A stretch of 64,000 bases of DNA from Ruminococcus sp. (GCF_019423705.1 NZ_JAHZAX010000001.1:189998-253997); one strand, 5' to 3'; positions 18,950-28,820 are shown, counted from the first letter of the stretch. The notes: generated from the sequence alone by a model not told the origin. Program-made: numbers and translations.

Positions 18950-19657
18950 ATGAACATTGTCATTGTTGATGACAGTATTAATAATGATCTTTCCGAAATG
19001 CTGAAAATGATCTCATCTGAGCTGCCCTTTGCGATAAAGATCGACAGCTATGCAGACAGCTTCACATTTCTCGACTTTATCCTAAAAAACACCGCCGAGC
19101 TTGACGGAATTTTCATAAGAACAAAGCTTGGCAAGGACAGCGGAATTAATCTCATCTCAAATATTTACAGCAAGATATCCAACGTCCCCGTAATATTCAT
19201 CTCCGACGACCCAGCCGCCGACTGTCAGAACATTTTTCTTGCCACAACATTTTTCAAGCCCTTCGGCTTCATCTGCGAACCCTGCTCCGCCGATATAATA
19301 AAAAGACTTATCATTCAGCTTGAAGAGCTTAAAAACGCAAGAAAATCCCATATCGACATAAAAGTTGCGTCAAGAAAGACCGTGTCCCTTGCGTGCAGCT
19401 CAATAATCTACATAGAAAGCAATAAGCGCAAGATCACGCTCCACACAGTAAAAGAGGATTATTCCCTCTATGCGAAGCTCAAAGAGTTCAGAGAGCTCCT
19501 CCCCTCATATTTCGCAATGCCCCACTCAAGCTTTCTGATAAACTGCAAATATATCCTGTCATATGATTCCAAAAACATACATATGATACACGATCACATT
19601 ATCCCAATAAGCAAGAGCCTAAAGCCCACATTTTTCAATGAGATGAAAAATAATTGA
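18950..19657 (+). CDS. LytTR-family regulator with degenerate receiver domain
   Basis: 235 residues. The N-terminal half aligns with response-regulator receivers (IVIVDDS start), but the phospho-acceptor Asp is replaced: the segment IFIRTKLGKDSGI has Arg where LDIEMP-type receivers have Asp, and the conserved KP Lys is Glu (FICEP). The C-terminal half is a LytTR DNA-binding domain (ISLACSSIIYIES-type start, MPHSSFLINCKYI). AGAGAGG precedes the ATG. It is divergent from the Tad cluster and the likely candidate to control it, by a signal other than phosphorylation. A hairpin terminator follows directly. Confidence 0.85.
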   Translation: MNIVIVDDSINNDLSEMLKMISSELPFAIKIDSYADSFTFLDFILKNTAELDGIFIRTKLGKDSGINLISNIYSKISNVPVIFISDDPAADCQNIFLATTFFKPFGFICEPCSADIIKRLIIQLEELKNARKSHIDIKVASRKTVSLACSSIIYIESNKRKITLHTVKEDYSLYAKLKEFRELLPSYFAMPHSSFLINCKYILSYDSKNIHMIHDHIIPISKSLKPTFFNEMKNN

Positions 19658-19670
19658 TATTAATTGTTTT

Positions 19671-19699
19671 AAAAAGCTGCCTTCGGGCGGCTTTTTTTA
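19671..19699. terminator. Bidirectional hairpin terminator
   Basis: AAAAAGCTGCC-TTCG-GGCGGCTTTTTTT: GC stem with A- and T-runs on either side. It ends the LytTR gene and overlaps the stop codon of the convergent membrane-protein gene. Confidence 0.85.
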
Positions 19700-20824
19700 T
19701 CTCTGCGGCGGTTTACAGCCTGCTACGGTCGTTATTCTTTTTTTCTTATCATAAACCGCCACCGTACCCTGTTCAAATTGCTGAACAGTACAAACAAACA
19801 TTATCGTATGTTGATTGTCATAGCAATATACACAATCCGCCGCAGGCGCATTTGTTGCCTGTCCACCCTTGCTTCTCCAAAATTTCGTATTTAGATCAAG
19901 CTCCACTTTCTTTTGATACTGATTTGAACCTGTTTTACCAGCCTTATCAGCATTTTCTTCTCTCTCTTTTGCACGCTCTCTTCGTTCTCTACGTTCTTTA
20001 AGTCTTTCCTTACTTCTTTCATTTGATACTTTTGAATATTTATCCATTAGTTTGCAGCCAAACCTCGTCAAAATCACCATAATGACAGTTACAATAAGTA
20101 TGAAAACCAGAGGTATGATATTTTCGACTATCATCAAAAATACAGGTATTATGATATACGACATAATTGCAGCGACCAACGCACATTTTGTTTTTTCCTT
20201 TTGCTTTGAGAACATTGTAAGTACCAACAAAATAATAAGAGTTACCGCTCCTATACAAAAAACATACATTATACCATTTGTATGGCTACCGTCAAAACTT
20301 GATAAAACAGCTGTCCAAAGTCTCTCTTGTTTTCTCGTCAAACTTTCGCTATTTTTTAATATCAAAGCATCGACAGAAAAGCATACCAACGATGAAATAT
20401 AAAGAATTGCCGATATTACCTTTTTCACAGCGTTTTCAGTTATGATATAAGAACAAGTAATGACCAACATTTCCAATGCAAACAATATCAAAATGATACT
20501 TCCTATAACGCCATTCAATAATATCCCGACCGTGCCGGAGGTCATCATTCTGCGTATATTATTAAAAATATCGTCTCTCGCTGCGTTGATCTGCTCTGTA
20601 TAACCGCCCCTCACAATAAACATTATCAAAGCGACTACAAAACATACAACTGATATCCCCATTATGATAAGTGGCAATAAAAATGAAACAAACTCCAAAG
20701 GATGTTCAATGCCGCCTGCTATTGAATCTTCCACCAAAGCAACATTTCTTTTTATCTGCCTAAATAAAAACCATCTTTTCTTCTTATCAGATTTACCAGA
20801 TTTTTTCTTATCTTTTTGCTTCAT
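19697..20824 (-). CDS. Multi-pass membrane protein of unknown function
   Basis: 375 residues. A basic cytoplasmic N terminus is followed by about six hydrophobic segments (roughly residues 45-250), a strongly charged coiled-coil-like stretch (SKERLKERRERRERAKEREE), and a C-terminal domain of about 80 residues with CVYCYDN and TVAVYDKKKRI. The C-terminal part could be a small beta domain; I do not recognise the family. AGGAAAG precedes the ATG. It is convergent with the LytTR gene and shares its terminator, so it is probably its own transcription unit. Confidence 0.7.
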   Translation of the reverse strand: MKQKDKKKSGKSDKKKRWFLFRQIKRNVALVEDSIAGGIEHPLEFVSFLLPLIIMGISVVCFVVALIMFIVRGGYTEQINAARDDIFNNIRRMMTSGTVGILLNGVIGSIILILFALEMLVITCSYIITENAVKKVISAILYISSLVCFSVDALILKNSESLTRKQERLWTAVLSSFDGSHTNGIMYVFCIGAVTLIILLVLTMFSKQKEKTKCALVAAIMSYIIIPVFLMIVENIIPLVFILIVTVIMVILTRFGCKLMDKYSKVSNERSKERLKERRERRERAKEREENADKAGKTGSNQYQKKVELDLNTKFWRSKGGQATNAPAADCVYCYDNQHTIMFVCTVQQFEQGTVAVYDKKKRITTVAGCKPPQR

Positions 20825-21214
20825 AATTATACTTTCCTATTTTTTGTACTTTTTTCGCACCAAAATATAATAATACAATGTAAATAACGCCGAAAACAAT
20901 ATTTATTACATTTTTCTTGATATTTCTACATATTTGCATTATAGCACATATATTTATAGCTGTCAATAGTTTCAGCTATAATTAGTTTCAGTGAATAATT
21001 TATCAGCTTTATATTTTTTCAATCATATATTATACTGTTATTAGAGTATTAGTATTTTAAGGCAACACTTTTCTGTTCTGTTTATTTTGAAGATGTGTAA
21101 AAGTGCCGCCTTTTATTTTACCAAATTATCAAATAATAAAAGCGACCTGCATACGATATAAATATGCGGTCGCTATAGAAACAAAAAGATCAGATAGAAA
21201 GGGCGGTATAATAA
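20825..21214. other. Intergenic region with two stem-loops
   Basis: 390 bases, AT-rich. At 21061-21120 an imperfect stem (GGCAACACTTTT with AAAAGTGCCGCC) is followed by a T-rich run, resembling a plus-strand terminator with no obvious gene upstream. At 21140-21175 a second stem (AGCGACC-T-GCATA with TATGCGGTCGCT) stands 40 bases before the HTH gene and could be its operator or leader hairpin. No protein-coding gene is visible. Confidence 0.5.
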
Positions 21215-21454
21215 ATGAATGGCGGCAGAATTGTGATAACACTTGAAGATTACAGAAAAGCCCATAATATAAGCAAATATAAGATAATAAAAAACTGCGA
21301 TGTAAGTGCGACCCAGCTCAACAGCTATTGCAACAACAAAATATCGAGAGTTGACCTACCCGTCCTGGCAAGAATATGCAGCTATCTTGGCTGCGATATC
21401 GGCGATCTTCTTAAATTTATCCCACCCGATGAACCAGCCGAAGATGAAACATAA
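21215..21454 (+). CDS. Small Cro/CI-type helix-turn-helix protein
   Basis: 79 residues. A compact HTH_3 fold: helices 2-3 read SKYKIIKNCDVSATQLNSYC, followed by the typical VDLPVLARICSYLGCDIGDLLKF ending. There is no sensor or multimerisation domain beyond an acidic tail. AAGGGCGG lies before the ATG. Proteins of this size often regulate their own gene; the hairpin 40 bases upstream is a candidate site. It is convergent with gyrA and ends at a shared terminator. Confidence 0.82.
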   Translation: MNGGRIVITLEDYRKAHNISKYKIIKNCDVSATQLNSYCNNKISRVDLPVLARICSYLGCDIGDLLKFIPPDEPAEDET

Positions 21455-21464
21455 AATAGCGCAA

Positions 21465-21502
21465 CAAAAAAGCCCCGCACATTTCCCGTGCAGGGCTTTT
21501 AT
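21465..21502. terminator. Bidirectional terminator between HTH gene and gyrA
   Basis: A-run, AGCCCCGCAC, loop, GTGCAGGGCT, TTTT: ten-base stem with one mismatch, flanked by A and T runs so it can act from both sides. Confidence 0.88.
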
Positions 21503-21524
21503 ATTATTCCAAAATTATTATATT

Positions 21525-24059
21525 TTATTCTTCTCCGCCATTATCGCCATTCTCGCCGTCATTATTATCCTCAACAATGACCTCAGCGTTTTCCTCAGCC
21601 TGTGCCTGTGCGATCTCCTCTTCGGAAGCCTTCTCGACCTCTTCAGTCTCAGCGTCCTCATCGTGTTCGGTTCGGGTGAATGAAACCACTCTTCCGTCCT
21701 CGCCGACCCTCATAAGTCTAACGCCTCTCGAGTATCTGCTCATAACGCTTATGTCGCAGGCTCTAATTCTTATAACAATGCCGTCTGTGGATATCATAAT
21801 GATATCATCGTCGTCGTCAACGACCTTTATGCCGCATACTCCGCCGCTCTTGTAGTTGAGCAGACCGTAGCCGCCTCTGTTCTGTACCTTGTATGAATCA
21901 AGTCCAACTCTTCTGCCAAGACCATTTTCTGCCACCGTCAGAACAGTCGCTCCCTCTCTTACTCTCGCCATAGAAACAACGTAATCATCGCCCCTAAGCT
22001 TGATAGCCTTTACGCCGTGTGCAACTCTTGACATTTCTCTGATGTCAGTCTCTCTTATCCTGATAGCCTGACCGTTATGTGTCGCAACGATAACTTCATT
22101 GTCGCCAAAGGTCATTCTTACCCCTGCGATCTCGTCGCCTTCGTCAAGACCGATAGCGATAAGTCCGTTCTTTCTCACATTCTTGTAAGAAGTCAGCGGC
22201 GTCCTCTTGATCTTGCCGTTCTTTGTCACCATAACAATGTACTTGCCTTCGTCAAAGTCGGAAGTCTTTATCATCGCAGCGATCTTTTCACCCTCGCCGA
22301 GTGCAAGAAGATTTACGATGTTCGTACCTCTCGAAGCCTTTGAACCCTCAGGCAGCTCATAACACTTGAGCTTGTACATTATGCCCTTGTTGGAAATAAA
22401 CAGTATATTGTCGTGTGAAGAACAGGTCTGAAGCTCGTCAATATAATCGTCCTCACGCTGCTTCATTCCCGAAACGCCTCTTCCGCCACGCTTCTGCGCC
22501 TTGTATTCCGTAACAGGCATTCTCTTTATATATCCGGCGTTTGTGTATGTCACAACGCTCTCCTCAACTGGAATAAGATCTTCGATATCAACTTCACCGC
22601 TGACATTTTCGATCTGCGTTCTTCTCTCGTCACCGAATTTGTCCTGAATAGCTTCAACTTCCTCGATGATGATATCAAGTATCCTCTGATGATTAGCAAG
22701 AATATCCTCAAGGTCAGCGATCTTAACTTCGATCTCTGCCAACTCGTCAATGATCTTCTGTCTTTCCATACCGGTCAGACGTCCCAGAGTCATATTGGCG
22801 ATGTGGTCAGCCTGTATATCAGTCAGACCAAAACGCTCATTAAGTCTCTGCTTAGCTTCCGGAATGTTCTTAGAAGTTTTCATTATCTCGATAACTTCAT
22901 CAATATTATCAAGAGCGATAACAAGACCCTTTAAGATGTGCTCTCTTTCCTTTGCCTTGTTAAGATCAAACTTAGTCCTTCTTGTGATAACATCGACCTG
23001 GAAATCAATGTACTGCTCAAGCATCTCCTTGAGCGTCAAAACCTTCGGGATACCATTGACAAGCGCAAGCATTATAACGCCCACAGTATCTTGAAGCTGC
23101 GTGTAGCTGAACAGCTTGTTGAGCACCATTTGCGGATTAGCGTCCTTTTTCAGCTCAATGACAATTCTCATTCCGTCCTTGCCGGACTCATCATTGATAT
23201 AATGTATTCCGTCAATACGCTTTTCCTTAACAAGATCAGCAATAGATTCAACAAGTCTCGCCTTGTTTACCATATATGGTATCTCAGTTACGATAATGCA
23301 GTTTCTTCCCTTTATCTCCTCGATAGAGGTCTTTGAACGCAATGTTATCTTGCCTCGACCCGTACCATAAGCAGCTCTTATACCTGATCTGCCCATTATA
23401 ATGCCGCCCGTCGGGAAGTCAGGACCCTTTATGCTCTCCATAAGTTCATCAAGAGTACAGTCAGGGTTCTTCATAACTGTTTTCATACCCTCGATAACTT
23501 CGTGCAGATTGTGCGGTGGGATATTCGTAGCCATACCAACAGCGATACCTACCGAGCCGTTGCAAAGCAGGTTAGGGAATCTTGAAGGCAGCACAACAGG
23601 CTCTTTCAGTCTGTCATCATAGTTTGACTGGAAATCAACAGTCGTCTTGTTTATATCTGTCAGCATATTTACCGACATCTTAGCCATTTTAGCCTCAGTA
23701 TAACGGTAAGCAGCCGGAGGGTCGCCGTCCACAGAACCGAAGTTTCCGTGACCGTCAACAAGAGGATATCTCATTGAAAACTTCTGCGCCAGTCTAACAA
23801 GTGCGTCATAAACGGAAGCATCACCGTGGGGGTGATATTTACCCAGCACAGAACCTACCGTGTCCGCACACTTTCTGTATGCCTGATCCGGCGTCAGTCC
23901 GTTTTCATACATTGTATATAAAATTCTTCTGTGAACAGGTTTGAGTCCGTCCCTTACGTCCGGTAAGGCTCTGGATACAATTACCGCCATCGAATACTGA
24001 ATAAACGATTCTTTCATTATCGCTTCAACATCGGTGTCAATAACGTTATAATCGCTCAC
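21525..24059 (-). CDS. gyrA: DNA gyrase subunit A
   Basis: 844 residues. The N-terminal breakage-reunion domain has the quinolone-resistance region KYHPHGDASVYDALVRLAQ and the active-site Tyr in AAYRYTEAKM. The C-terminal half contains the beta-pinwheel repeats with the GyrA box QKRGGRG. The tail is very acidic (EEVEKASEEEIAQAQAEENAEVI...). The start chosen is GTG at 24059, 8 bases after AAGGAG; the GTG three codons upstream overlaps that site. It cuts and rejoins DNA in the A2B2 gyrase. GyrB is encoded just upstream with one gene between. Confidence 0.97.
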   Translation of the reverse strand: MSDYNVIDTDVEAIMKESFIQYSMAVIVSRALPDVRDGLKPVHRRILYTMYENGLTPDQAYRKCADTVGSVLGKYHPHGDASVYDALVRLAQKFSMRYPLVDGHGNFGSVDGDPPAAYRYTEAKMAKMSVNMLTDINKTTVDFQSNYDDRLKEPVVLPSRFPNLLCNGSVGIAVGMATNIPPHNLHEVIEGMKTVMKNPDCTLDELMESIKGPDFPTGGIIMGRSGIRAAYGTGRGKITLRSKTSIEEIKGRNCIIVTEIPYMVNKARLVESIADLVKEKRIDGIHYINDESGKDGMRIVIELKKDANPQMVLNKLFSYTQLQDTVGVIMLALVNGIPKVLTLKEMLEQYIDFQVDVITRRTKFDLNKAKEREHILKGLVIALDNIDEVIEIMKTSKNIPEAKQRLNERFGLTDIQADHIANMTLGRLTGMERQKIIDELAEIEVKIADLEDILANHQRILDIIIEEVEAIQDKFGDERRTQIENVSGEVDIEDLIPVEESVVTYTNAGYIKRMPVTEYKAQKRGGRGVSGMKQREDDYIDELQTCSSHDNILFISNKGIMYKLKCYELPEGSKASRGTNIVNLLALGEGEKIAAMIKTSDFDEGKYIVMVTKNGKIKRTPLTSYKNVRKNGLIAIGLDEGDEIAGVRMTFGDNEVIVATHNGQAIRIRETDIREMSRVAHGVKAIKLRGDDYVVSMARVREGATVLTVAENGLGRRVGLDSYKVQNRGGYGLLNYKSGGVCGIKVVDDDDDIIMISTDGIVIRIRACDISVMSRYSRGVRLMRVGEDGRVVSFTRTEHDEDAETEEVEKASEEEIAQAQAEENAEVIVEDNNDGENGDNGGEE

Positions 24060-24132
24060 TTTATCCACTCCTTTTTAACCTTTCGGTTTGATTGCGGCGG
24101 AAATTCCGCCATTATATGATTTCATTATTTAC

Positions 24133-24828
24133 TTATTTATTTTCCAGCACCTCATAATCGCTGTCGAGCAATTCAGAGAAAGTCTTTCTAAGTATTTTCT
24201 GCTGTCCATCGCTCATAACACGCTTAGCAAGCACATAAATAGTCTCTTTCTTGAGGATAATAATAAACATTTCGTCATTTTCCAGCACATTAAGTGAAAT
24301 ATCCTCAAAGTTCACTATCCTAGGTGGCACAGGTGTGAAGTCCTCTTCCTGCTTTTCCTCTTCAGTCGGGATAGTCTCTATCTTGAAGCTGTCCTCATAG
24401 AGCGTGAAAATATATCTGTCGTCCTCGAGAGGTTTAAGCGCCTGCATAAGATATTTTCTTATCCTTCTGGTATTGTACCAAGTCAGCACTATCACCGCCA
24501 AGCATATAAACGCCAGCACCCAGTTGAGATAAGTTGACGGATTATTTATGATAGACACGATAAAAAGCGCCGCCACAACGCCGAATGCCGCCGTTACCTT
24601 CCAGTTATGAGCATATACGAACTTTTTCTGAAAAGCGATAAAAGCCTTTTCCTCTTCCTCGTTTTTCACATCATACTCAAAGCCGAGCACAGGCTCTTTC
24701 TCCGGCTGGATATCTTCCTCAGTCTCAGTTTCATTATCCTCGACCGTCTCGATATCCTCGGCTTCTTTTACTTCAACTTTATTATCCTCAACAATTTCAT
24801 TTTCGTTATTTTCGTTATTGATATCCAA
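24133..24828 (-). CDS. YcxB-like membrane protein
   Basis: 231 residues. An acidic N-terminal region of about 50 residues rich in Glu/Asp/Asn precedes two transmembrane segments (about 77-120) and a C-terminal soluble domain (YIFTLYEDSFKIET ... VNFEDISLNVLENDEMFIIILKKETIYVLAKRVM) that matches the YcxB-like pattern. AAAGGA lies 7 bases before the TTG start. It sits between gyrB and gyrA on the same strand and is probably co-transcribed. Function of the family is not established. Confidence 0.75.
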   Translation of the reverse strand: MDINNENNENEIVEDNKVEVKEAEDIETVEDNETETEEDIQPEKEPVLGFEYDVKNEEEEKAFIAFQKKFVYAHNWKVTAAFGVVAALFIVSIINNPSTYLNWVLAFICLAVIVLTWYNTRRIRKYLMQALKPLEDDRYIFTLYEDSFKIETIPTEEEKQEEDFTPVPPRIVNFEDISLNVLENDEMFIIILKKETIYVLAKRVMSDGQQKILRKTFSELLDSDYEVLENK

Positions 24829-24869
24829 AGCAGTATCCTTTCTTCAAGTGGAACAAGCTGTATAAATTT

Positions 24870-26846
24870 TTATACATCAAGATCCTTTACATACTCTGCA
24901 TTTTTCTCTATAAATTCTTTTCTCGGTGCGACCTTGTCACCCATAAGAATGGTGAATATCTCGTCCGCCTTGACAGCGTCCTCCATCGTTACCTTTATCA
25001 TAGTTCTTCTCTCAGGGTCCATCGTGGTCTCCCAAAGCTGTTCAGGGTCCATCTCACCAAGACCTTTGTATCGCTGAACGTTGACCTTGAGGTTGTTCTC
25101 ACCTGAAAGCTCAGAAATATACTGATCTCTCTCAGCGTCCGAGAAAGCGTATCTTACCTGCTTGCCTCTTGCGACCTTGAAAAGCGGCGGCTGCGCAAGA
25201 TAAATGTGACCCTCCTCAATAAGCGGTCTCATAAATCTAAAGAAGAATGTGAGCAGCAGCGTTCTGATATGCGAACCGTCCACATCGGCATCGGCCATAA
25301 TGATAACTTTTCCGTAACGAAGCTTTGAAAGGTCAAAATCCTCTCCGATAGAAGTTCCCAGCGCCGTAACAACAGGCATAAGCTTTTCATTGCCATAAAC
25401 CTTGTCTATCCTAGCCTTTTCAACGTTGAGCATTTTACCCCAAAGCGGAAGGATAGCTTGATATTTTCTGTCTCTGCCTTCCTTAGCAGAGCCTCCCGCA
25501 GAGTCTCCCTCGACGATGTAAATTTCGGTGAGCGAAGCGTCTCTCTCCGAACAGTCCGCAAGCTTTCCCGGAAGTGACGACGACTCCAGCGCCGATTTTC
25601 TTCTTGTAAGCTCTCTGGCTTTCTTAGCGGCCTCTCTAGCTTTCTGCGCCTGTATAGACTTGTCAAAAATAGCCTTTGCTACCGTAGGATTTTCCTCAAA
25701 GTAGTTCATTAGCTTTTCGGTGACGATCTTGTCAACGAAAGGTCTTACCTCAGGATTACCAAGTCTGCCCTTAGTCTGACCCTCAAACTCGCAGTTTGTG
25801 AGCTTAACAGAAACGATAGCCGTCAGACCTTCTCTTACGTCGTCGCCAAGAAGCTTATCATCGTCCTTGAGATATCCAAACTTTTTGCCGTAATTATTTA
25901 TAACTTTAGTGAGAGCGTTCTTGAAACCAGTCTCGTGAGTACCGCCGTCTGGTGTATGGATATTATTAGCAAATGACAATATAAGATCGTTATAAGTATC
26001 GTTATACTGCAATGCGATCTCGGCGAAAGTATCGCCCTCCATACCATTTACATAGATGACCTCATCAGAAAGCGGCTCAACGCCCTTTGTTTTGTGGATA
26101 TGCTCAACGAACTGTCTTATACCGCCCTCATAGTGGAGAGTTTCGCCAACAGGTTCGTTTTCATTTCTCTTATCGGTGAAAACGATCTTGATACCTGCGT
26201 TAAGGAAAGCCTGTTCTCTAAGTCTTTTGAGCAATACCTCGTAATCAAAGACGGTGGTTTCCTGGAATATTTCAGGGTCAGGCTTAAAGAGAACGGAAGT
26301 ACCTGTTTTATCTGTATCGCCGATAATTTTCAGCGGTTCGGAGTAATTACCTCTGTCAAATCTCTGAAAATGGATATGCGTGCCGTCATATACAGTCAAC
26401 TCGAGGTATTCCGAAAGTGCGTTTACGACCGAAGCGCCAACGCCGTGGAGACCGCCTGCGACCTTATATCCGCCGCCGCCGAATTTACCGCCGGCGTGGA
26501 GTATAGTATAAACGACAGTTGCGGCAGAGATCTTCTCTTTCGGGTGGATACCCGTAGGGATACCACGTCCGTTATCCGTAACTCTGATGATATCGCCTGG
26601 GAGTATTTCGACCTGTATTTCGGTACAATATCCGGCAAGCGCCTCATCGATAGCGTTATCCACTATTTCATAGACGAGGTGATGAAGTCCTTTCGGGCCT
26701 GTTGAGCCGATATACATACCAGGTCTTTTTCTCACGGCTTCGAGACCTTCGAGCACCTGTATCTGATTTTCGTCATAGTTATTACTTTTGTCGATCATTG
26801 ATATTTCTTCGGTATTCTGGATCTCGATCTCGTTATTATTTTCCAA
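24870..26846 (-). CDS. gyrB: DNA gyrase subunit B
   Basis: 658 residues, the usual length for Firmicute GyrB. GHKL ATPase motifs are present: EIVDNAIDEALAGYC, DNGRGIPTGIHPKE, GGLHGVGASVVNALS. The transducer carries QTKGRLGN and the TOPRIM region has EGDSAGGSAKEGRDRKYQAILPL and MADADVDGSHIRTLLL. The start is TTG at 26846 with a GGGGG ribosome-binding stretch 8 bases away. It supplies ATPase activity for negative supercoiling. Confidence 0.97.
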   Translation of the reverse strand: MENNNEIEIQNTEEISMIDKSNNYDENQIQVLEGLEAVRKRPGMYIGSTGPKGLHHLVYEIVDNAIDEALAGYCTEIQVEILPGDIIRVTDNGRGIPTGIHPKEKISAATVVYTILHAGGKFGGGGYKVAGGLHGVGASVVNALSEYLELTVYDGTHIHFQRFDRGNYSEPLKIIGDTDKTGTSVLFKPDPEIFQETTVFDYEVLLKRLREQAFLNAGIKIVFTDKRNENEPVGETLHYEGGIRQFVEHIHKTKGVEPLSDEVIYVNGMEGDTFAEIALQYNDTYNDLILSFANNIHTPDGGTHETGFKNALTKVINNYGKKFGYLKDDDKLLGDDVREGLTAIVSVKLTNCEFEGQTKGRLGNPEVRPFVDKIVTEKLMNYFEENPTVAKAIFDKSIQAQKAREAAKKARELTRRKSALESSSLPGKLADCSERDASLTEIYIVEGDSAGGSAKEGRDRKYQAILPLWGKMLNVEKARIDKVYGNEKLMPVVTALGTSIGEDFDLSKLRYGKVIIMADADVDGSHIRTLLLTFFFRFMRPLIEEGHIYLAQPPLFKVARGKQVRYAFSDAERDQYISELSGENNLKVNVQRYKGLGEMDPEQLWETTMDPERRTMIKVTMEDAVKADEIFTILMGDKVAPRKEFIEKNAEYVKDLDV

Positions 26847-27078
26847 AAAATAACCCCCTCATCACTTTATATTGGTTTTATTTTACATTTTTTAATTTTA
26901 TCTTCTCACATTTGTTTTTGTTATTCTCTGATACGCCGCTTTACGTTGGCGTGTCGCAAAATCACTTCGCAAGTTTTTGAAACGAGTGCAAATTCGGACT
27001 TTCGGAACTTTCCAATTCAAAAATCATCGCCGCTAGGCGATTCCTTCATTCCTCATTCCTCACTAAACCACATTGTAC

Positions 27079-27333
27079 TTAAATGCGCTTAAATCTCTTG
27101 AGTAGCGTCGCACAGCTCATCTGACTTATATAAACCGTCTCCGTAAAGTCTTTATCAAGACATACTACAAAACTCTTCGGCATCTCATATGTGCAATTCA
27201 CAACTCTGTTGTTCTTCGCCGCAAAATTCAAAAATTCTTTCGTGTTCTTTGACACCGATGTGTTCTCTATGTCAAATATCCCGATTATATCTCTAGTGTT
27301 GACCAAAAAATCATTGCCTAAATGCAGATACAT
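27079..27333 (-). CDS. remB: RemB-like DUF370 protein
   Basis: 84 residues, matching the RemB/YaaB (DUF370) family found between recF and gyrB in Firmicutes: MYLHLGNDFLVNTRDIIGIFD at the N terminus, then YISQMSCATLLKRF near the end. Its ATG shares a base with the recF stop (TGATG), with AGGAG 8 bases upstream inside recF, so translation is coupled. In Bacillus this family regulates matrix genes; here the role is inferred from synteny only. Confidence 0.85.
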   Translation of the reverse strand: MYLHLGNDFLVNTRDIIGIFDIENTSVSKNTKEFLNFAAKNNRVVNCTYEMPKSFVVCLDKDFTETVYISQMSCATLLKRFKRI

Positions 27334-28472
27334 CACTTTGTCTCCTGCCCCACCTGCACGATCATTCCATTTTCTATGTTGAATATCTTTCCGTGGCTCT
27401 TTTCATCAAATGGTATGTTTCTGTCACAACAGGTAATAAATACCTGCATATCGTGTATCTTTGATATGACAAATCTCTGCCTCGAAAGATCAAGCTCACT
27501 CAGCACATCGTCAAGCAGTATGCAAGGACTGTCCCCGATTTCTTCCGCCAGTATATATGCCTGCGAAAGCTTCATTATAAGCGCAAGTGACCTGTGTTGA
27601 CCCTGCGAAGCAAACTGTCTCACTGCAAGCCCGTTTATCTTCCCCGAAAGATCGTCCCTGTGAACGCCCTTCTGCGTAAAACCGGCCTTTATATCTTCCT
27701 CAAGGTTCGCCCTCAGCCGTTCAAGATATTCTTCCGCAAGATCACCTGCAAAGTCCGTCCGACCCTCAAGATCATCAAATACCGTGGAATAATATTCAAG
27801 CTCCAGCTTTTCACGCCCCTCAGATATCTCATTATAAAGCTCTCTAGCGAAAATATTGAGCTTTTTCGTGTAATTATATCTGAGCAGGGAAATGTAAGCC
27901 CCAAGCTGTGAAAGCTGAATGTCCCAAACTTCCAGCTCCTCACGCTTTGATCTGCCATAATATATATTTTTCAGCAGCATATTTCGCTGCTCTATAAGCG
28001 TTTCATATTTTGATATCACACCGCCATAGGAATTTTTTATCTGCGAAACAGACAGATCAAGAAACTGCCGCCTGTTTTCGGGCGAGCCCTTTGAAAGTTC
28101 CAAGTCCTCAGGAGTGAATATCACGCAGTCAAGGTTTCCGAAAAGCTTTGAAGGCGCTTTCAACTTCACGCCGTTTAACGTAACATTTTTTTCCTTGACA
28201 TTAGGTCTTGCCATAGCAAAATGAATATCTTGGCTGCGGAAGTTATTTTTAAAGGAAAGGTCAATGTTCATAACCTCGCCGTTAATGTCGATCATTTCCC
28301 TGTCTTTTGTGTTGCGAAATGATTTCACGCCGCTGCAAAGCCAAATGGCTTCAATAAGGTTCGTTTTGCCCTGAGCATTTTTTCCGCAGAAAATATTCAG
28401 TTTTTCGTGTGGATATATCTCCACTTTTTTTAGGTTTTTGAACCCATCTGCGGAAAGCTTTGTGATCTGCAT
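27333..28472 (-). CDS. recF: DNA replication/repair protein RecF
   Basis: 379 residues. An SMC-like ABC ATPase: Walker A FCGKNAQGKTNLIEAIW, the signature region ASQGQHRSLALIMKLSQ, and Walker B CILLDDVLSELD. It follows the S4-domain gene with a one-base gap and overlaps remB by one base, typical of the dnaN-recF operon. It loads RecA at gaps in DNA. Confidence 0.96.
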   Translation of the reverse strand: MQITKLSADGFKNLKKVEIYPHEKLNIFCGKNAQGKTNLIEAIWLCSGVKSFRNTKDREMIDINGEVMNIDLSFKNNFRSQDIHFAMARPNVKEKNVTLNGVKLKAPSKLFGNLDCVIFTPEDLELSKGSPENRRQFLDLSVSQIKNSYGGVISKYETLIEQRNMLLKNIYYGRSKREELEVWDIQLSQLGAYISLLRYNYTKKLNIFARELYNEISEGREKLELEYYSTVFDDLEGRTDFAGDLAEEYLERLRANLEEDIKAGFTQKGVHRDDLSGKINGLAVRQFASQGQHRSLALIMKLSQAYILAEEIGDSPCILLDDVLSELDLSRQRFVISKIHDMQVFITCCDRNIPFDEKSHGKIFNIENGMIVQVGQETK

Positions 28473-28473
28473 T

Positions 28474-28698
28474 TTAGCTGACCACTATCTCCGCAGGTAT
28501 CTCGTCGATCTGCACCTTATCACCTGGGCGAATTTTCTTTCCCCTCATAGTGCAGACCTCGCCGTTTACCTTGATACGCTCTTCAAGGATTATCTCCTTG
28601 CCAATGCCGCCCGTCTCAACGATGCCGGCATATTTCAGCAGCGAATCAAGCTTGATAAACTCCGACTTCAACTTGACTTCTATCTTTTCATATTTCAT
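28474..28698 (-). CDS. yaaA: S4-domain RNA-binding protein (YaaA/RlbA-like)
   Basis: 74 residues, almost entirely an S4 domain: FIKLDSLLKYAGIVETGG, VNGEVCTMRGKKIRPGDKV. The position between dnaN and recF is the classical one. In Firmicutes such proteins bind ribosomal RNA. It ends one base before recF. Confidence 0.9.
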   Translation of the reverse strand: MKYEKIEVKLKSEFIKLDSLLKYAGIVETGGIGKEIILEERIKVNGEVCTMRGKKIRPGDKVQIDEIPAEIVVS

Positions 28699-28820
28699 AA
28701 ATTATCTCTTTCCCGACAAATTTTATTCGCCTTTAATTACAAACAAAATACGTCTTTAATATAAATGATAAAACTATATTTTTGATATAAATTACAATCT
28801 GTCGAAAAATGACTAAATCA

